From the NCBI GenBank assembly GCA_031411495.1, contig JANOBD010000086.1, forward strand, positions 62,001 to 126,000: a stretch of DNA of 64,000 nt. The letters run 5' to 3'. The stretch comes from JANOBD01 sp031411495 (GTDB lineage: Bacteria; Planctomycetota; Phycisphaerae; Tepidisphaerales; Tepidisphaeraceae). The translations under genes were made by a program, and so were the position numbers. Under the pieces are notes generated by a model. That model was given only the letters and a program-made list of their open reading frames with translations. It was not told the DNA's origin and made no database searches. This document shows, piece by piece, positions 17,563 through 26,664 of this stretch. Positions within the stretch are counted from its first letter, which is position 1; each line of letters begins with the position of its first letter.

Positions 17563-19380
17563 ATGACCATGCTCAACAATCCGCCGTCACCTTCCGCCGG
17601 TCACAAGTCCGGGCAGCCCAAGTACAAAGGCAAGAGCGGCGCTCAAATCCTTCACGAAATGCTCATCGGCCCGCACAAGGTCGACACGATGTTCGGCTAT
17701 CCCGGCGGCGCGATCCTTCCCGTCTTCGACCAGCTCTACAACACGCCCGCCAAGTTCATCCTGAACCGGCACGAGCAGGCGTCGGGCCACTGTGCGGATG
17801 GCTACGCCCGCGCGACCGGCAAGCCGGGCGTGTGCATCGTCACCTCCGGCCCGGCCGCCACGAACACCGTCACGCCGCTCGCCACCGCGCAGCTCGACTC
17901 GATCCCGATCATCGTCTTCAGCGGCCAGGTGGCGACCAAGGTCATCGGCAACGATGCCTTTCAGGAAGCGGATGTCACCGGCATCACCCGCCCGTGCACC
18001 AAGTGGAACTACCTGGTGAAGGACGTTCGCGAACTGCCGCGCGTCGTGAACGAAGCGTTCATGATCGCCACGTCCGGCCGGCCCGGCCCGGTGCTTGTCG
18101 ATCTCCCCAAGGACGTCTCGACGATGATCTGCCCGGAGGAAGTCGACGACACGCCGCGCGAGCACATCGTGAAGCGTCGTCGTGCATCGCTCAGCGGCGG
18201 AAGCAACAAGCAGATCAACGAGGCTGCCGAGCTGATCAACAAGGCGGAGAAGCCGATCCTGTACGTCGGCGGCGGCGCGATCCTCAGTGGCGCATCGGAG
18301 GCCGTTCGCAAGGTGGCGGAAAAGGGCAACATCCCCTGCACCACGACGCTCCTGGGCCTTGGCGCGTTCGACGAACACGATTCGAAGGCGTTGCACATGC
18401 TGGGAATGCACGGCAGCGCGTACGCGAATTACGCCGTTCAGGAATGCGACGTGTTGATCAGTGTCGGCGCGCGCTTCGACGACCGCGTGACCGGCAATCT
18501 CGCGAGCTTCGCGCCGCGGGCGAAAATCATTCACATCGATATCGATCCGAGTTCGATCGCCAAGACCGTCGACGTCGATGTGCCGGTCGTGGGCGATGCG
18601 CGGATGAGCATGGAAGCGTTACTCCCCTTGATCGAGAAGCGGCCGCGCAAAGCGTGGTTCGACCAGATCGACCAGTGGAAGAAGAAGTGGCCGTTCAAAT
18701 ACTTCGACGATGCCAAGCTCGCCAAGCCGCAGTACGTAATCGAAGAACTGCATCGCCAGACCAAGGGCGAGGCGATCATCACCACCGGCGTCGGCCAGCA
18801 CCAGATGTGGGCGGCGCAGTTCTATCGCTGGCGCTATCCGCGCCAGTTCCTGACCAGCGGCGGCCTGGGCACGATGGGTTACGGTCTCCCGGCGGCGATA
18901 GGCGCAGCACTCGGCTGCCCGGGCAAGACGGTCATCGACATCGATGGCGACGGCAGCTACCTCATGACCTGCTACGAGCTCGCGACGATTGCCGAGTACA
19001 ACATCCCGGTAAAGGTCGCGATCCTGAACAATGACTTCCAGGGCATGATCAAGCAGTGGCAGGACCTGTTCTACGACAAGCGTTACAGCCAGTCGAAAAT
19101 GAAGAACCCGAACTTCGCAGCGATGGCCGAAGCGTTCGGCGTGAAGGGTATCCGCTGCACCGACAAGAAGGATGTGGCCAAGACGGTCGACGCCATGCTG
19201 AGCCACGACGGCCCGGTCGTGGTGGACTTCGCGGTCGATCCGGAAGAGCACGTCTACCCGATGGTGCCCAGCGGCAAGGGTCTCCACGAACTGGTGCTCG
19301 GGACGGTCGGTCAGGAGTCGGCGAAGTCGACGACGAAGAAGTCAGCGATGTCGGACGACAGCGTCGGCGGGATGGCGTGA
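17563..19380 (+). CDS. ilvB: Acetolactate synthase, catalytic subunit
   Basis: ThDP-dependent enzyme for the first common step of valine, leucine and isoleucine synthesis. 605 residues. GYPGGAILPVFDQLY, then RHEQASGHCADGYARATG with the ThDP-activating Glu at 71; FAD-domain GARFDDRVTG; ThDP/Mg motif DIDGDGSYLMTCYELATIAE ending in NN; and the mobile-loop residues FQGMIKQWQDLFY with the conserved Trp found in true AHAS. The C-terminus after VLGTVGQ is a short Ser/Lys tail. The regulatory subunit gene usually following is absent; a PEP-CTERM gene comes next. Confidence 0.95.
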   Translation: MTMLNNPPSPSAGHKSGQPKYKGKSGAQILHEMLIGPHKVDTMFGYPGGAILPVFDQLYNTPAKFILNRHEQASGHCADGYARATGKPGVCIVTSGPAATNTVTPLATAQLDSIPIIVFSGQVATKVIGNDAFQEADVTGITRPCTKWNYLVKDVRELPRVVNEAFMIATSGRPGPVLVDLPKDVSTMICPEEVDDTPREHIVKRRRASLSGGSNKQINEAAELINKAEKPILYVGGGAILSGASEAVRKVAEKGNIPCTTTLLGLGAFDEHDSKALHMLGMHGSAYANYAVQECDVLISVGARFDDRVTGNLASFAPRAKIIHIDIDPSSIAKTVDVDVPVVGDARMSMEALLPLIEKRPRKAWFDQIDQWKKKWPFKYFDDAKLAKPQYVIEELHRQTKGEAIITTGVGQHQMWAAQFYRWRYPRQFLTSGGLGTMGYGLPAAIGAALGCPGKTVIDIDGDGSYLMTCYELATIAEYNIPVKVAILNNDFQGMIKQWQDLFYDKRYSQSKMKNPNFAAMAEAFGVKGIRCTDKKDVAKTVDAMLSHDGPVVVDFAVDPEEHVYPMVPSGKGLHELVLGTVGQESAKSTTKKSAMSDDSVGGMA

Positions 19381-19559
19381 GCCCTCGGCGGGATGAATGA
19401 CTCAGCTGAGATGGCGGCGTGGGGCAGCGAACGAATTGGGCGCCCTTTCAAAAAAATGATGCGGATCATATTTCCCAATTCTGTTGCATGTTAAATGCGA
19501 CCGACGGCTTCATAGGATGCGGGAGCCCGTGTAATTATGCAATTAACCATGATTTTGTC

Positions 19560-19589
19560 TTGACCGGAGTGCGTTATTCGTGGCATGAT
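19560..19589 (+). promoter_or_regulatory. Possible promoter of the PEP-CTERM gene at 19640
   Basis: TTGACC (19560-19565) and CATGAT (19584-19589) with an 18-nt spacer, in an AT-richer stretch 50 nt ahead of the gene. A moderate match only. Confidence 0.35.
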
Positions 19590-19639
19590 TCTCTCGTTCT
19601 CGCACGCGTGGTGCGGCCAGTCGTCTGAGGGAGAAAATC

Positions 19640-21154
19640 ATGTCCAAAAATGCGTCGAAGCTTTTGTCCGCTGTCATCGTGGGTGTGGCCGCCATCGCCC
19701 ACGCCGCCCCATATGCGTCCAACGTCTCCATTTCCGGTGGTACCTCCGTCAGCTTTATCCTCAACGAAGGGGGTTCGACGCTGACGTACTCGATCAACGG
19801 CGGGCCGTCGGTCGCGCTTGATGGCACTACCAAAGGCCTTAAGTCATTCAGCCTGGGAAGCTCGACAGACACGTTCTCCATCACCGCCTCGAAGACTGAT
19901 GCCCTCGGCTACACGATGTACAACGGCACGCAGGTGGCAGCCAATGCCAACGGCTTGTCGGTTCCATCCAATGGCGGCGGATATAGCCAGATCAGCGAGA
20001 ACACGAACGTTCTGCTTCGCTTTAACAGCCCGCGCGGCGTGAACGTCAACCAGAACATCAACGGCGCGAACTTCGGCTCGGTCTATGTCGCCAATAGCGC
20101 GGCCGGCTCGGTGACCGCTTCGGGAAGCTTTCCGGCGCGCACGCTCACCGGAGACGGCCTCTACGCCCTTCGCGCCGATGCGTCGGATGCCTTCGGCTTC
20201 GGCGCGGCTGCCCAGAACGGTGGCATCACCCAGTGGGCGGCGACTCCGAGTGCGAGCGCCCCATTCCGGCTTACGACCGCCTCTGACGGATCGATCTACA
20301 TCGCCGATTTCTCGGATGCCACCGGCACTGTCTGGCGCATGAGCGGCGGCCTGACCGGCGGCACGAACGTCCTCGCGGGTATCGGCGGTCCCACCGCACT
20401 TCCCTCAGGCCAGAATCACGGCTCGACGCTCGGCGTTGTCCCCGTTCTCTCGTCCGGCGGACTCACGCTCTATACCGTCGACGAAGACCTCACCACCACC
20501 CAGACCGGCGCCGGCACCGGCACGGACAAGAACCATCTCTGGCGTTATGACATCGGAACGGCTGCGCTCCCATACGCCGCGATGCCCGTCAAGGTAAACC
20601 AGAACAGCGTCCTGCTCACCGCGGCCACCAGCGACCTTGCCCTGGGTGCTGACGGGAAATTCTATCTCGCGCAGAACCGTAGCGCGGGCGGAGAGGCTGG
20701 CGTTGTCGTTCTGAATCCGGACGGCACGACCGCGTACGACTCACTTACCAAGAGCCGCGAATTGCTCGGCAACCCGACAGCGGCTGACATCCTTCGCAAC
20801 GTATTGGCGATGGACGTCTCGCCGGACCAGAAGTGGCTTGCGGTGCTGCTGAACAACTCTGACGTGGCCGTCGTTCCGCTCGTGGGTGGACTTCCTGATC
20901 TGGCGAACCGGCTCGTCATCGATACCGGTACGGACGTGAACAGCGGCCGCGACATCGCGTTCGACGCGGTCGGCAACCTCTACTTCGCCAGCAGCGGCCG
21001 TCAAACGCTCCAGATCATGTCGCCCGGCGGCATCCAGAGCTCGACGCTGTCGTACAACGGCACGTCCTACTCGCTCACCAGCGTTATCCCGGAACCGGCC
21101 TCGCTCTCGTCGCTCGCCTTGAGCAGCTTGCTCATCGCTCGTCGCCGCAAGTGA
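19640..21154 (+). CDS. Large PEP-CTERM exported protein
   Basis: 504 residues, ATG at 19640 with GAGGGAG upstream. Signal peptide MSKNASKLLSAVIVGVAAIA HA, then a beta-rich domain and a C-terminal part that reads like a beta-propeller or NHL/SMP-30-type region: DGSIYIADFSDATGTVWRM, LALGADGKFYLAQNRS, MDVSPDQKWLAVLLNNSDVA, FDAVGNLYFASSGRQTLQIM. Ends with VIPEPASLSSLALSSLLIARRRK, a PEP-CTERM signal. Probably displayed on or released from the surface. Has its own terminator at 21189. Confidence 0.88.
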   Translation: MSKNASKLLSAVIVGVAAIAHAAPYASNVSISGGTSVSFILNEGGSTLTYSINGGPSVALDGTTKGLKSFSLGSSTDTFSITASKTDALGYTMYNGTQVAANANGLSVPSNGGGYSQISENTNVLLRFNSPRGVNVNQNINGANFGSVYVANSAAGSVTASGSFPARTLTGDGLYALRADASDAFGFGAAAQNGGITQWAATPSASAPFRLTTASDGSIYIADFSDATGTVWRMSGGLTGGTNVLAGIGGPTALPSGQNHGSTLGVVPVLSSGGLTLYTVDEDLTTTQTGAGTGTDKNHLWRYDIGTAALPYAAMPVKVNQNSVLLTAATSDLALGADGKFYLAQNRSAGGEAGVVVLNPDGTTAYDSLTKSRELLGNPTAADILRNVLAMDVSPDQKWLAVLLNNSDVAVVPLVGGLPDLANRLVIDTGTDVNSGRDIAFDAVGNLYFASSGRQTLQIMSPGGIQSSTLSYNGTSYSLTSVIPEPASLSSLALSSLLIARRRK

Positions 21155-21188
21155 CCTGCACGTTTGGTCGCTGCATAACAACCATTAT

Positions 21189-21219
21189 CAAGCCCAGGCG
21201 CTCGCGCCTGGGCTTGTTT
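21189..21219 (+). terminator. Intrinsic terminator after the PEP-CTERM gene
   Basis: Perfect 13-bp stem CAAGCCCAGGCGC / GCGCCTGGGCTTG with a 2-nt TC loop and TTT after it, 35 nt past the stop codon. ACCATTA and TAATGGT further out could extend the stem. Confidence 0.85.
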
Positions 21220-21253
21220 GCGTAATGGTCTTATCGCTATCGGCCAGGAGGAA

Positions 21254-22252
21254 TCACGCTGAAACCGCGCTGACGGCGTTTACGAGAGCGCGTGACACCA
21301 TCGCCTCGTAGCTGCCATCGTCTTGGCGAATCACGTTTCGGGCCTTCATGTCGTCCAGCGTCCGCTTCGCGCCGGTCTTGAAGTCGATCTCGCAGCGGAA
21401 CTCGGGGATGTCTCTCATCGCCAGTGCGCTCGTGTACGCGCCGTGATATCGCGTGATCTCATCGAGCAGGCCGAAACGCTTCTTGTCCTGGTTCACGATC
21501 CACTCCGCCGGCATCGAGATCACTTTCGCCTCGACGCCGAGCACCTCGCCGACTTCGCGGTAGTAGTCTCGCCAGGTGAAGACCGACTGAGTCGTCGCGT
21601 TGTAACTCTTGCCGTACGCGACGGAGTTCAGCGATGCATACGCGAAGAGTTTGCCGACGTCGTCGCGGTGTGTGCTGTTCCAAAGTCCCAGGCCGTCGCC
21701 GGCCATGAGTACGGGTTTGCCGTGCAGCATACGATCCCACGACACCGGGTTCGGTTCGAGCTGGTCAATCAGCGGGCTTCCTTCACCATACGTGTGGCTG
21801 GGCCGGATGATGGTGCCGGCGAAAGCGCCGGCCTCATGCGCTTCTAAAATGATCTGCTCGCAGGCGAGTTTATTCTTGCCATACTCGCTGATCGGTTCCT
21901 GCGGAAACTGTTCGTCGACGACGGCATAGCTGGGGATCTTCACGCCGTAGGAGCAGACCGTCGAGCAGAAGATCACCTGCGTGCAGTGTCCGCCAAAGGC
22001 GCGGACGTCGCTGCGCGCCTGTTGCGGTGTGAATGCGATCATATCGATCACGACATCGTATCGGTCGCTGGCAAAGCGCCGCTCGAATACATCGAACTCG
22101 TTGCGATCGCCGGTGATCTGGCGAATCGTCTGGGGAAACGCCGACTCGCGTTTGCCGCGGTTGAACATCGTGACGTCGGCGCCGCGCTCGAGCAGGTGTT
22201 TGACGATGCCAACCGAGATCAGTCCGGTACCGCCGATGATGAGAACGCGCAT
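21254..22252 (-). CDS. NAD-dependent epimerase/dehydratase family protein
   Basis: 332 residues, extended SDR fold. MRVLIIGGTGLISVGIVKHLL is the NAD-binding start with GGTGLIS; FNRGKRE at strand 2 suggests NADP preference. The catalytic YGKNK lies at about residues 124-128 (ISEYGKNKLACE), and IIRPSHTYGEG is the usual post-active-site strand. Similar proteins act on nucleotide sugars or as RNA-binding relatives in plastids; the substrate here is unknown. Monocistronic between a terminator and the signalling genes. Confidence 0.85.
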   Translation of the reverse strand: MRVLIIGGTGLISVGIVKHLLERGADVTMFNRGKRESAFPQTIRQITGDRNEFDVFERRFASDRYDVVIDMIAFTPQQARSDVRAFGGHCTQVIFCSTVCSYGVKIPSYAVVDEQFPQEPISEYGKNKLACEQIILEAHEAGAFAGTIIRPSHTYGEGSPLIDQLEPNPVSWDRMLHGKPVLMAGDGLGLWNSTHRDDVGKLFAYASLNSVAYGKSYNATTQSVFTWRDYYREVGEVLGVEAKVISMPAEWIVNQDKKRFGLLDEITRYHGAYTSALAMRDIPEFRCEIDFKTGAKRTLDDMKARNVIRQDDGSYEAMVSRALVNAVSAVSA

Positions 22253-22320
22253 TTCAGGCTCCTTAGGTGAGCGGCCAGCATAGGTGAAAGCGCTATGTGT
22301 TCAAATCAGTGGCGAGGCGT

Positions 22321-24450
22321 TCAGGCGGCCGCGCGGTGGTGCAGTGAGAGCGGTAGAAACTGTGTGGAGATCAATTCCAGAGCGGGCGCGGCATCCAGCG
22401 GCCGCGCGAAGTAGAATCCCTGCGCGAAGTCGCAATCCAGCGCCTGGAGAAGCACGACCTGCTCCGGCTCCTCGATGCCCTCGGCGACAACCGCAATCTG
22501 CAGATTGTGAGCAAGGGAAATGATCGCCTGCAGGATCGCCAGGCAATCGCGACGGTACGACACGTTCCGGATGAACATGCGATCGATCTTGAGTCCGTCC
22601 AGCGGCAGCGAGTTCAGGTATGCAAGCGATGAATGGCCCGTGCCAAAGTCGTCCATCTGCAGTCCGACGCCGAGTTCGCGCAACGCCTGCAGCGCGCGCA
22701 TGCTCGTTTCCATGTCCTGCATCACCATGCTTTCGGTGATTTCCAGTTTCAAACGGGATGCGGGCATGTCGTATGCCTGCAGGCGGCCGGAAATATACTC
22801 GACAAGGCTTGGCTCGATGAGTTGCCGGCGCGACAGATTCACGCTGACCGTGATGTCGGGTGGCGCTCCCAACGCGTGAGACCATTCCTCATACTGCCGG
22901 CAAGCGCGGTCGATCACCCACTTGCCGATGTCGACGATCAGGCTCGACTGTTCCGCGATCGGAATGAACTCGCCCGGGCCGATCACCTTGCCGTTGCGAC
23001 GCCAGCGGATCAGCGCTTCAAAACCGGCGAGCTTGCGCGTGGAGAGACACGTGATCGGCTGGTACTGGAGGAAGAATTCCTCGGCTTCCAGGGCATCCCA
23101 GAGGTCGGCCTCCAATTTCGCGCGCTTCTGAATCGAGTCGTGAACGTGAGCATCGTAGATCGCGTAGCAGGCGCGCCCGCTCGCCTTGGCGTGATACATA
23201 GCGGCATCGGCTTCGCGGATGATCTCGTCGATGCTCGTGTTCGCGTGATTACCGCGCGCGATGCCGACGCTCGCCGACACTTCCAGCTCGGTTCCGTCGA
23301 TCAGGAATGGCGAAGCCAACACGTCGATCAGTTCCTGACCGATGGCCTCAAGCTGAGATTTGTCGATGCAGTCGACAAGGACGGTGAACTCGTCGCCACC
23401 AAGCCGGGCAACCGTGGTTCGGGGCTCACACACCGTGTGTCGAAGCGCCTTGCCGGCACAATCCCAGATCCGTTCCGCGGTGGCGCGGAGGATCTTGTCG
23501 CCCGCCTCATGCCCGTGTGAGTCGTTGACGGCCTTGAATCCGTCCAGGTCGACGAACAGAACGGCGAATTGGTAGCTCGGATCGGCGTGGGAATGCGCCA
23601 GCGCCTCTTCGAGCCGTTGACGGAAGAGGGCGCGGCTGGGAAGTCCCGTCAGTGCGTCGTAGAGCGCCTGATGGGCCAGTTTCTCATTCGCTTCCTGCGC
23701 GGCACGGAACAGCCGCGCGTTTTCGATCGCGATCGACGCAGGCGAAACGATTCCTTCGATCAACCGCTGATCGCGGGGCGTAAGGGCTCCTGATTGCGCG
23801 TGCGCGAAGAACATCGCGCCGGTGATGGCGCCGTTTCGGCGGCGCACCGGCACCACGAGCAGGCACTTCATTCCCGCGGACAGCGCGGCCGCGCAGATCA
23901 GCTGCGCCTCGTGACCGGGTGGCGGATGGGAGGTGTCCTGGAACCTCGCCGTGCCAAGCGCTGCGATCAGCCTTTCGCCATCGCATTCGCCAAGCGATTT
24001 GCCGAACCGGGTTGCCGCCGTCGTATGCGAACCCGCCACCTCGTGTAGCGGCTCTACGCTCAGCTGGTTTCGCGGCGCGTTACAGCAAAGTAACCCGAAG
24101 TCGGCATTGATGGCGCTCGTCGCCATCGAGATGACGCGCTGCATGAGCACCTGAAGATCCAGTTCGCCGGTGATGGCCTGCGCGATCCGGAAGAGTGAGT
24201 CGGCGGTGCGGGTTTCTTCGCGCAGTGCCTCGAGCGTTTTCTCGAGTTCCTCGTGTTCGCTGCGGAGTTTGGCATTGCGTGCGTACAGTTCCTCCGAGGC
24301 GATCATCATCGAGCGCTCAAACAACGCGCGCTCTTCGTCCACGTCGCCGTAGGTCCTGTCGATGGCTTCGATGAAGGTTGCCAGCTCCCTGGGAACCTGG
24401 TCGAGCGATCCGAAGCTGCGGCGAAGTTGTCGCGAGAGAAGCTTGTGCAT
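22321..24450 (-). CDS. GAF-GGDEF-EAL cyclic-di-GMP signalling protein
   Basis: 709 residues from ATG at 24450 (a GTG four codons upstream is also possible). Order: a coiled-coil N-terminus (ERALFERSMMIASEELYARN, then KLRSEHEELEKTLEAL), a GAF domain (about 80-235), a GGDEF domain with intact GGDEF near residue 350, and an EAL domain with FEALIRWRR near 475, EITESMVM and MDDFGTGHSSLAYL near 600. Both catalytic signatures are intact, so it could make and degrade c-di-GMP. No membrane segment, hence cytoplasmic. It starts 23 nt after the FIST gene on the same strand, so the FIST protein is the likely input partner. Confidence 0.9.
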   Translation of the reverse strand: MHKLLSRQLRRSFGSLDQVPRELATFIEAIDRTYGDVDEERALFERSMMIASEELYARNAKLRSEHEELEKTLEALREETRTADSLFRIAQAITGELDLQVLMQRVISMATSAINADFGLLCCNAPRNQLSVEPLHEVAGSHTTAATRFGKSLGECDGERLIAALGTARFQDTSHPPPGHEAQLICAAALSAGMKCLLVVPVRRRNGAITGAMFFAHAQSGALTPRDQRLIEGIVSPASIAIENARLFRAAQEANEKLAHQALYDALTGLPSRALFRQRLEEALAHSHADPSYQFAVLFVDLDGFKAVNDSHGHEAGDKILRATAERIWDCAGKALRHTVCEPRTTVARLGGDEFTVLVDCIDKSQLEAIGQELIDVLASPFLIDGTELEVSASVGIARGNHANTSIDEIIREADAAMYHAKASGRACYAIYDAHVHDSIQKRAKLEADLWDALEAEEFFLQYQPITCLSTRKLAGFEALIRWRRNGKVIGPGEFIPIAEQSSLIVDIGKWVIDRACRQYEEWSHALGAPPDITVSVNLSRRQLIEPSLVEYISGRLQAYDMPASRLKLEITESMVMQDMETSMRALQALRELGVGLQMDDFGTGHSSLAYLNSLPLDGLKIDRMFIRNVSYRRDCLAILQAIISLAHNLQIAVVAEGIEEPEQVVLLQALDCDFAQGFYFARPLDAAPALELISTQFLPLSLHHRAAA

Positions 24451-24473
24451 GATCGAAGGCACCGGTTGGCAAA

Positions 24474-25607
24474 TCAGACTTCGCTCAGCGTCGTGATCGT
24501 CATCGACTGATTATGAAGTGACGTCGCTGAAGTATGGTCGCTTGGGCAGATCTCGCCGTAGGAATAGAAGCCGGTGATCGCCGCGGATTGCAGTTCATCG
24601 GCAACCGCATCGACCTCCTCGTCGACCCGGTTTCGCAAGATCAGCTTCCGTCCCACGCAGCTCACGAGCAGGGCGAGTTGTGGGTGCCGTGCAGCGGGTT
24701 GAGAGGCACAACGACGCGCGGCGTCACTGGCGCCGTCGATCAGATCATCGATGCTGCTCTTCATCAGCCTCGCCGAATACCCCTCCGGCATATCCCCGGC
24801 GAAGGTCATCGATCCGGCCTTCTCATCGACGCCGAGGATCGTGCGGACGATCGGCTCACCGCCGCTCGCGGGCCAGATCGAGAGCGGAAAGAGCAAGGCA
24901 CTCGACGGTAGTTGGTTGGCGTGGTGGCCCAAGTATTTTTTGTAGATGGTGAGCGCAGGTTCGCCATCGAGCTCAAAGAGAACGTTCCCGCGGGATCGCG
25001 TGATGACGCGCTGCGGGCCGAACGCGCTCCAGCCACCCCCCGAACCGTAGGCAACGCGAAGCCGCTCGCTTACCAGACCGACCGCGGCGACCGTTCCGCT
25101 GGTGCATTCCGTACCGTCGTAGACGAGTGTCCGTTGGAAGCGATCGCCATCGCCCGACAGCCCTCCAGTGATTCCGACGCCCGGCACGATGCAGGAGCTC
25201 AACCCCTTCGTGAGTTCGCTCCCGTTCACGCGCACGCCATCGCTGACGATCAGGACGTGTGAGAGTTGGGGACAGGCCAGCGCTCGTCCGAGTGCGATGC
25301 CGGCGTCGCGGCTGTTCGCGAACTGATCGAGCTGAACACGCGCTGCGCGGACCGTTGTGTGGTCGAATCGACACGCTGTGACCGCAAGGGAATCGTCGCG
25401 AACGCTGCGGCGGTGAATCTCGCCGGCCGTCGAGCAACCGAACAGGTGGGCCAGTGGGTATCGCGCGTGAAGTTCGCGAAGCAGTTCGCCGTTCGCCAGG
25501 CGGGAGGGCGATCCGAAGACGAACGCCAACTGCGCGTCCGCCATCGGTTCAATTTCGCCAAATGACCAGCCCTCCTCGCGCGTCCAAAGCGATTGCTCAA
25601 TTTGCAT
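24474..25607 (-). CDS. FIST domain sensor protein
   Basis: 377 residues from ATG at 25607 (MQIEQSLWTREEGW). FIST N domain: LAFVFGSPSRL, YPLAHLFGCSTAGEI, HVLIVSDGVRVNGSELTKGL, GVGITGGLSGDGDRFQ. FIST C domain: IYKKYLGHHANQLPSSALLFPLSI, ITGFYSYGEICP, the closing phrase typical of the family. FIST proteins are proposed small-molecule, possibly amino-acid, sensors commonly encoded with GGDEF/EAL or histidine kinase genes. Here the next gene is a GAF-GGDEF-EAL protein, so this pair is probably a sensing and c-di-GMP output unit. Confidence 0.9.
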   Translation of the reverse strand: MQIEQSLWTREEGWSFGEIEPMADAQLAFVFGSPSRLANGELLRELHARYPLAHLFGCSTAGEIHRRSVRDDSLAVTACRFDHTTVRAARVQLDQFANSRDAGIALGRALACPQLSHVLIVSDGVRVNGSELTKGLSSCIVPGVGITGGLSGDGDRFQRTLVYDGTECTSGTVAAVGLVSERLRVAYGSGGGWSAFGPQRVITRSRGNVLFELDGEPALTIYKKYLGHHANQLPSSALLFPLSIWPASGGEPIVRTILGVDEKAGSMTFAGDMPEGYSARLMKSSIDDLIDGASDAARRCASQPAARHPQLALLVSCVGRKLILRNRVDEEVDAVADELQSAAITGFYSYGEICPSDHTSATSLHNQSMTITTLSEV

Positions 25608-25743
25608 AATTCGTTCCGTTTCGGCGTGCCAACAATGCCACCGCATTGCGTCTTTCGGATAGATCGGCAAAAAAACGCTGTAGGTTGGGTGCAGTCATTG
25701 GTTTAGAGACTATTTGTGAACTTTGAGCGAAGCCGCTCGTCGG

Positions 25744-25780
25744 CGTAGGGTCGACCTTCCTGACAATTATCGAACCTACG
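25744..25780. promoter_or_regulatory. Inverted repeat between the divergent FIST and SOD genes
   Basis: CGTAGGGTCGA (25744-25754) and TCGAACCTACG (25770-25780) are inverted copies with one mismatch, 15 nt apart, in the shared upstream region of two divergent genes. It could be an operator or a hairpin in either leader; no factor can be named. Confidence 0.35.
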
Positions 25781-25875
25781 TTCGCTCGAATCGAAAACAT
25801 GTCTAAGGTGTGGGCACGGCGATTTACCGAAGCGCACGGCGTTCTGCACCAAAATCGCCGAGAAAAGGAACCACC

Positions 25876-26646
25876 ATGATCGAGTCACGTCGGAATCTCC
25901 TGAAATCAGCCCTGCCGGCTGCCGTCTTCGGCTCGGGCATCCTCTCATTCGATGCACTGCTCCGTGCCCAGGAAAAGGTTCCGGGCGCTGTCTCGGGATC
26001 CGGATATTTTGACCCATCCAACTTCTTCGCCGCTGGAAAATGGGTGCTGCCCAAGCTTCCTTACGGCTACGACGCACTCGAGCCGCATATCGATGCGCAG
26101 ACGATGCAGATCCATCACACCAAGCATCACCAGGCGTACGTCGACAACCTGAACAAGGCCGTCGCGAAGATGAAGGAACTCGGCGCCGAGGCGGAGCCGA
26201 GCGCCGTCGAATCGTTGCAGCGCGACATCAGCTTCAACTTCGGTGGACATACGCTTCATTCGATTTTCTGGGGCGTCATGGGCAAGGATGAGAGCGGTAA
26301 AATGGGCGGCGAACCGACCGGCGCGATCGCCGAGAAGATCAACGCGGCGTTCGGCAGCTTCGCAGCGTTCAAGGGGTATTTCACCAAGGTCGCGACGAGT
26401 CTGAAAGGCTCCGGCTGGGCGGTGCTCGCGCATTCGCCGGTGAGCGACCAACTCGTGACCTACGCCGTGAAGGATCAGGATTCGACCCACGCGCCGGGAA
26501 CGATGCCAATCCTCGCGATCGACGTTTGGGAACACGCGTACTATTTGAAGTACCAGAACAAGCGCGCGGACTATGTGAACGCGTGGTTCAACACGATCAA
26601 CTGGACGTCGGTAGGCAAGTTCATTTTGCTGCACGAAGCGCGCTAA
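25876..26646 (+). CDS. sod: Tat-exported Fe/Mn superoxide dismutase
   Basis: 256 residues from ATG at 25876 with AAAAGGAA upstream. Residues 1-30 are a twin-arginine leader (ESRRNLLKSALPAAVFG), so it should be folded with metal before export to the periplasm. The mature enzyme begins at about WVLPKLPYGYDALEPH. Metal ligands: His80 (QIHHTKHH), His128 (GGHTLHSIFW) and the Asp and His of DVWEHAYYLKYQNKR. Detoxifies superoxide outside the cytoplasm. Metal preference cannot be settled from sequence alone. Closely followed by an unrecognised membrane protein. Confidence 0.93.
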   Translation: MIESRRNLLKSALPAAVFGSGILSFDALLRAQEKVPGAVSGSGYFDPSNFFAAGKWVLPKLPYGYDALEPHIDAQTMQIHHTKHHQAYVDNLNKAVAKMKELGAEAEPSAVESLQRDISFNFGGHTLHSIFWGVMGKDESGKMGGEPTGAIAEKINAAFGSFAAFKGYFTKVATSLKGSGWAVLAHSPVSDQLVTYAVKDQDSTHAPGTMPILAIDVWEHAYYLKYQNKRADYVNAWFNTINWTSVGKFILLHEAR

Positions 26647-26664
26647 GCGAGTAACTTGCGCGGA

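Noticed and set aside
17076..19034. 652-residue open frame overlapping ilvB
   Set aside because: Same strand, other frame; within ilvB it is Arg/Gln/His-rich shadow sequence, while the ilvB frame carries all the family motifs.
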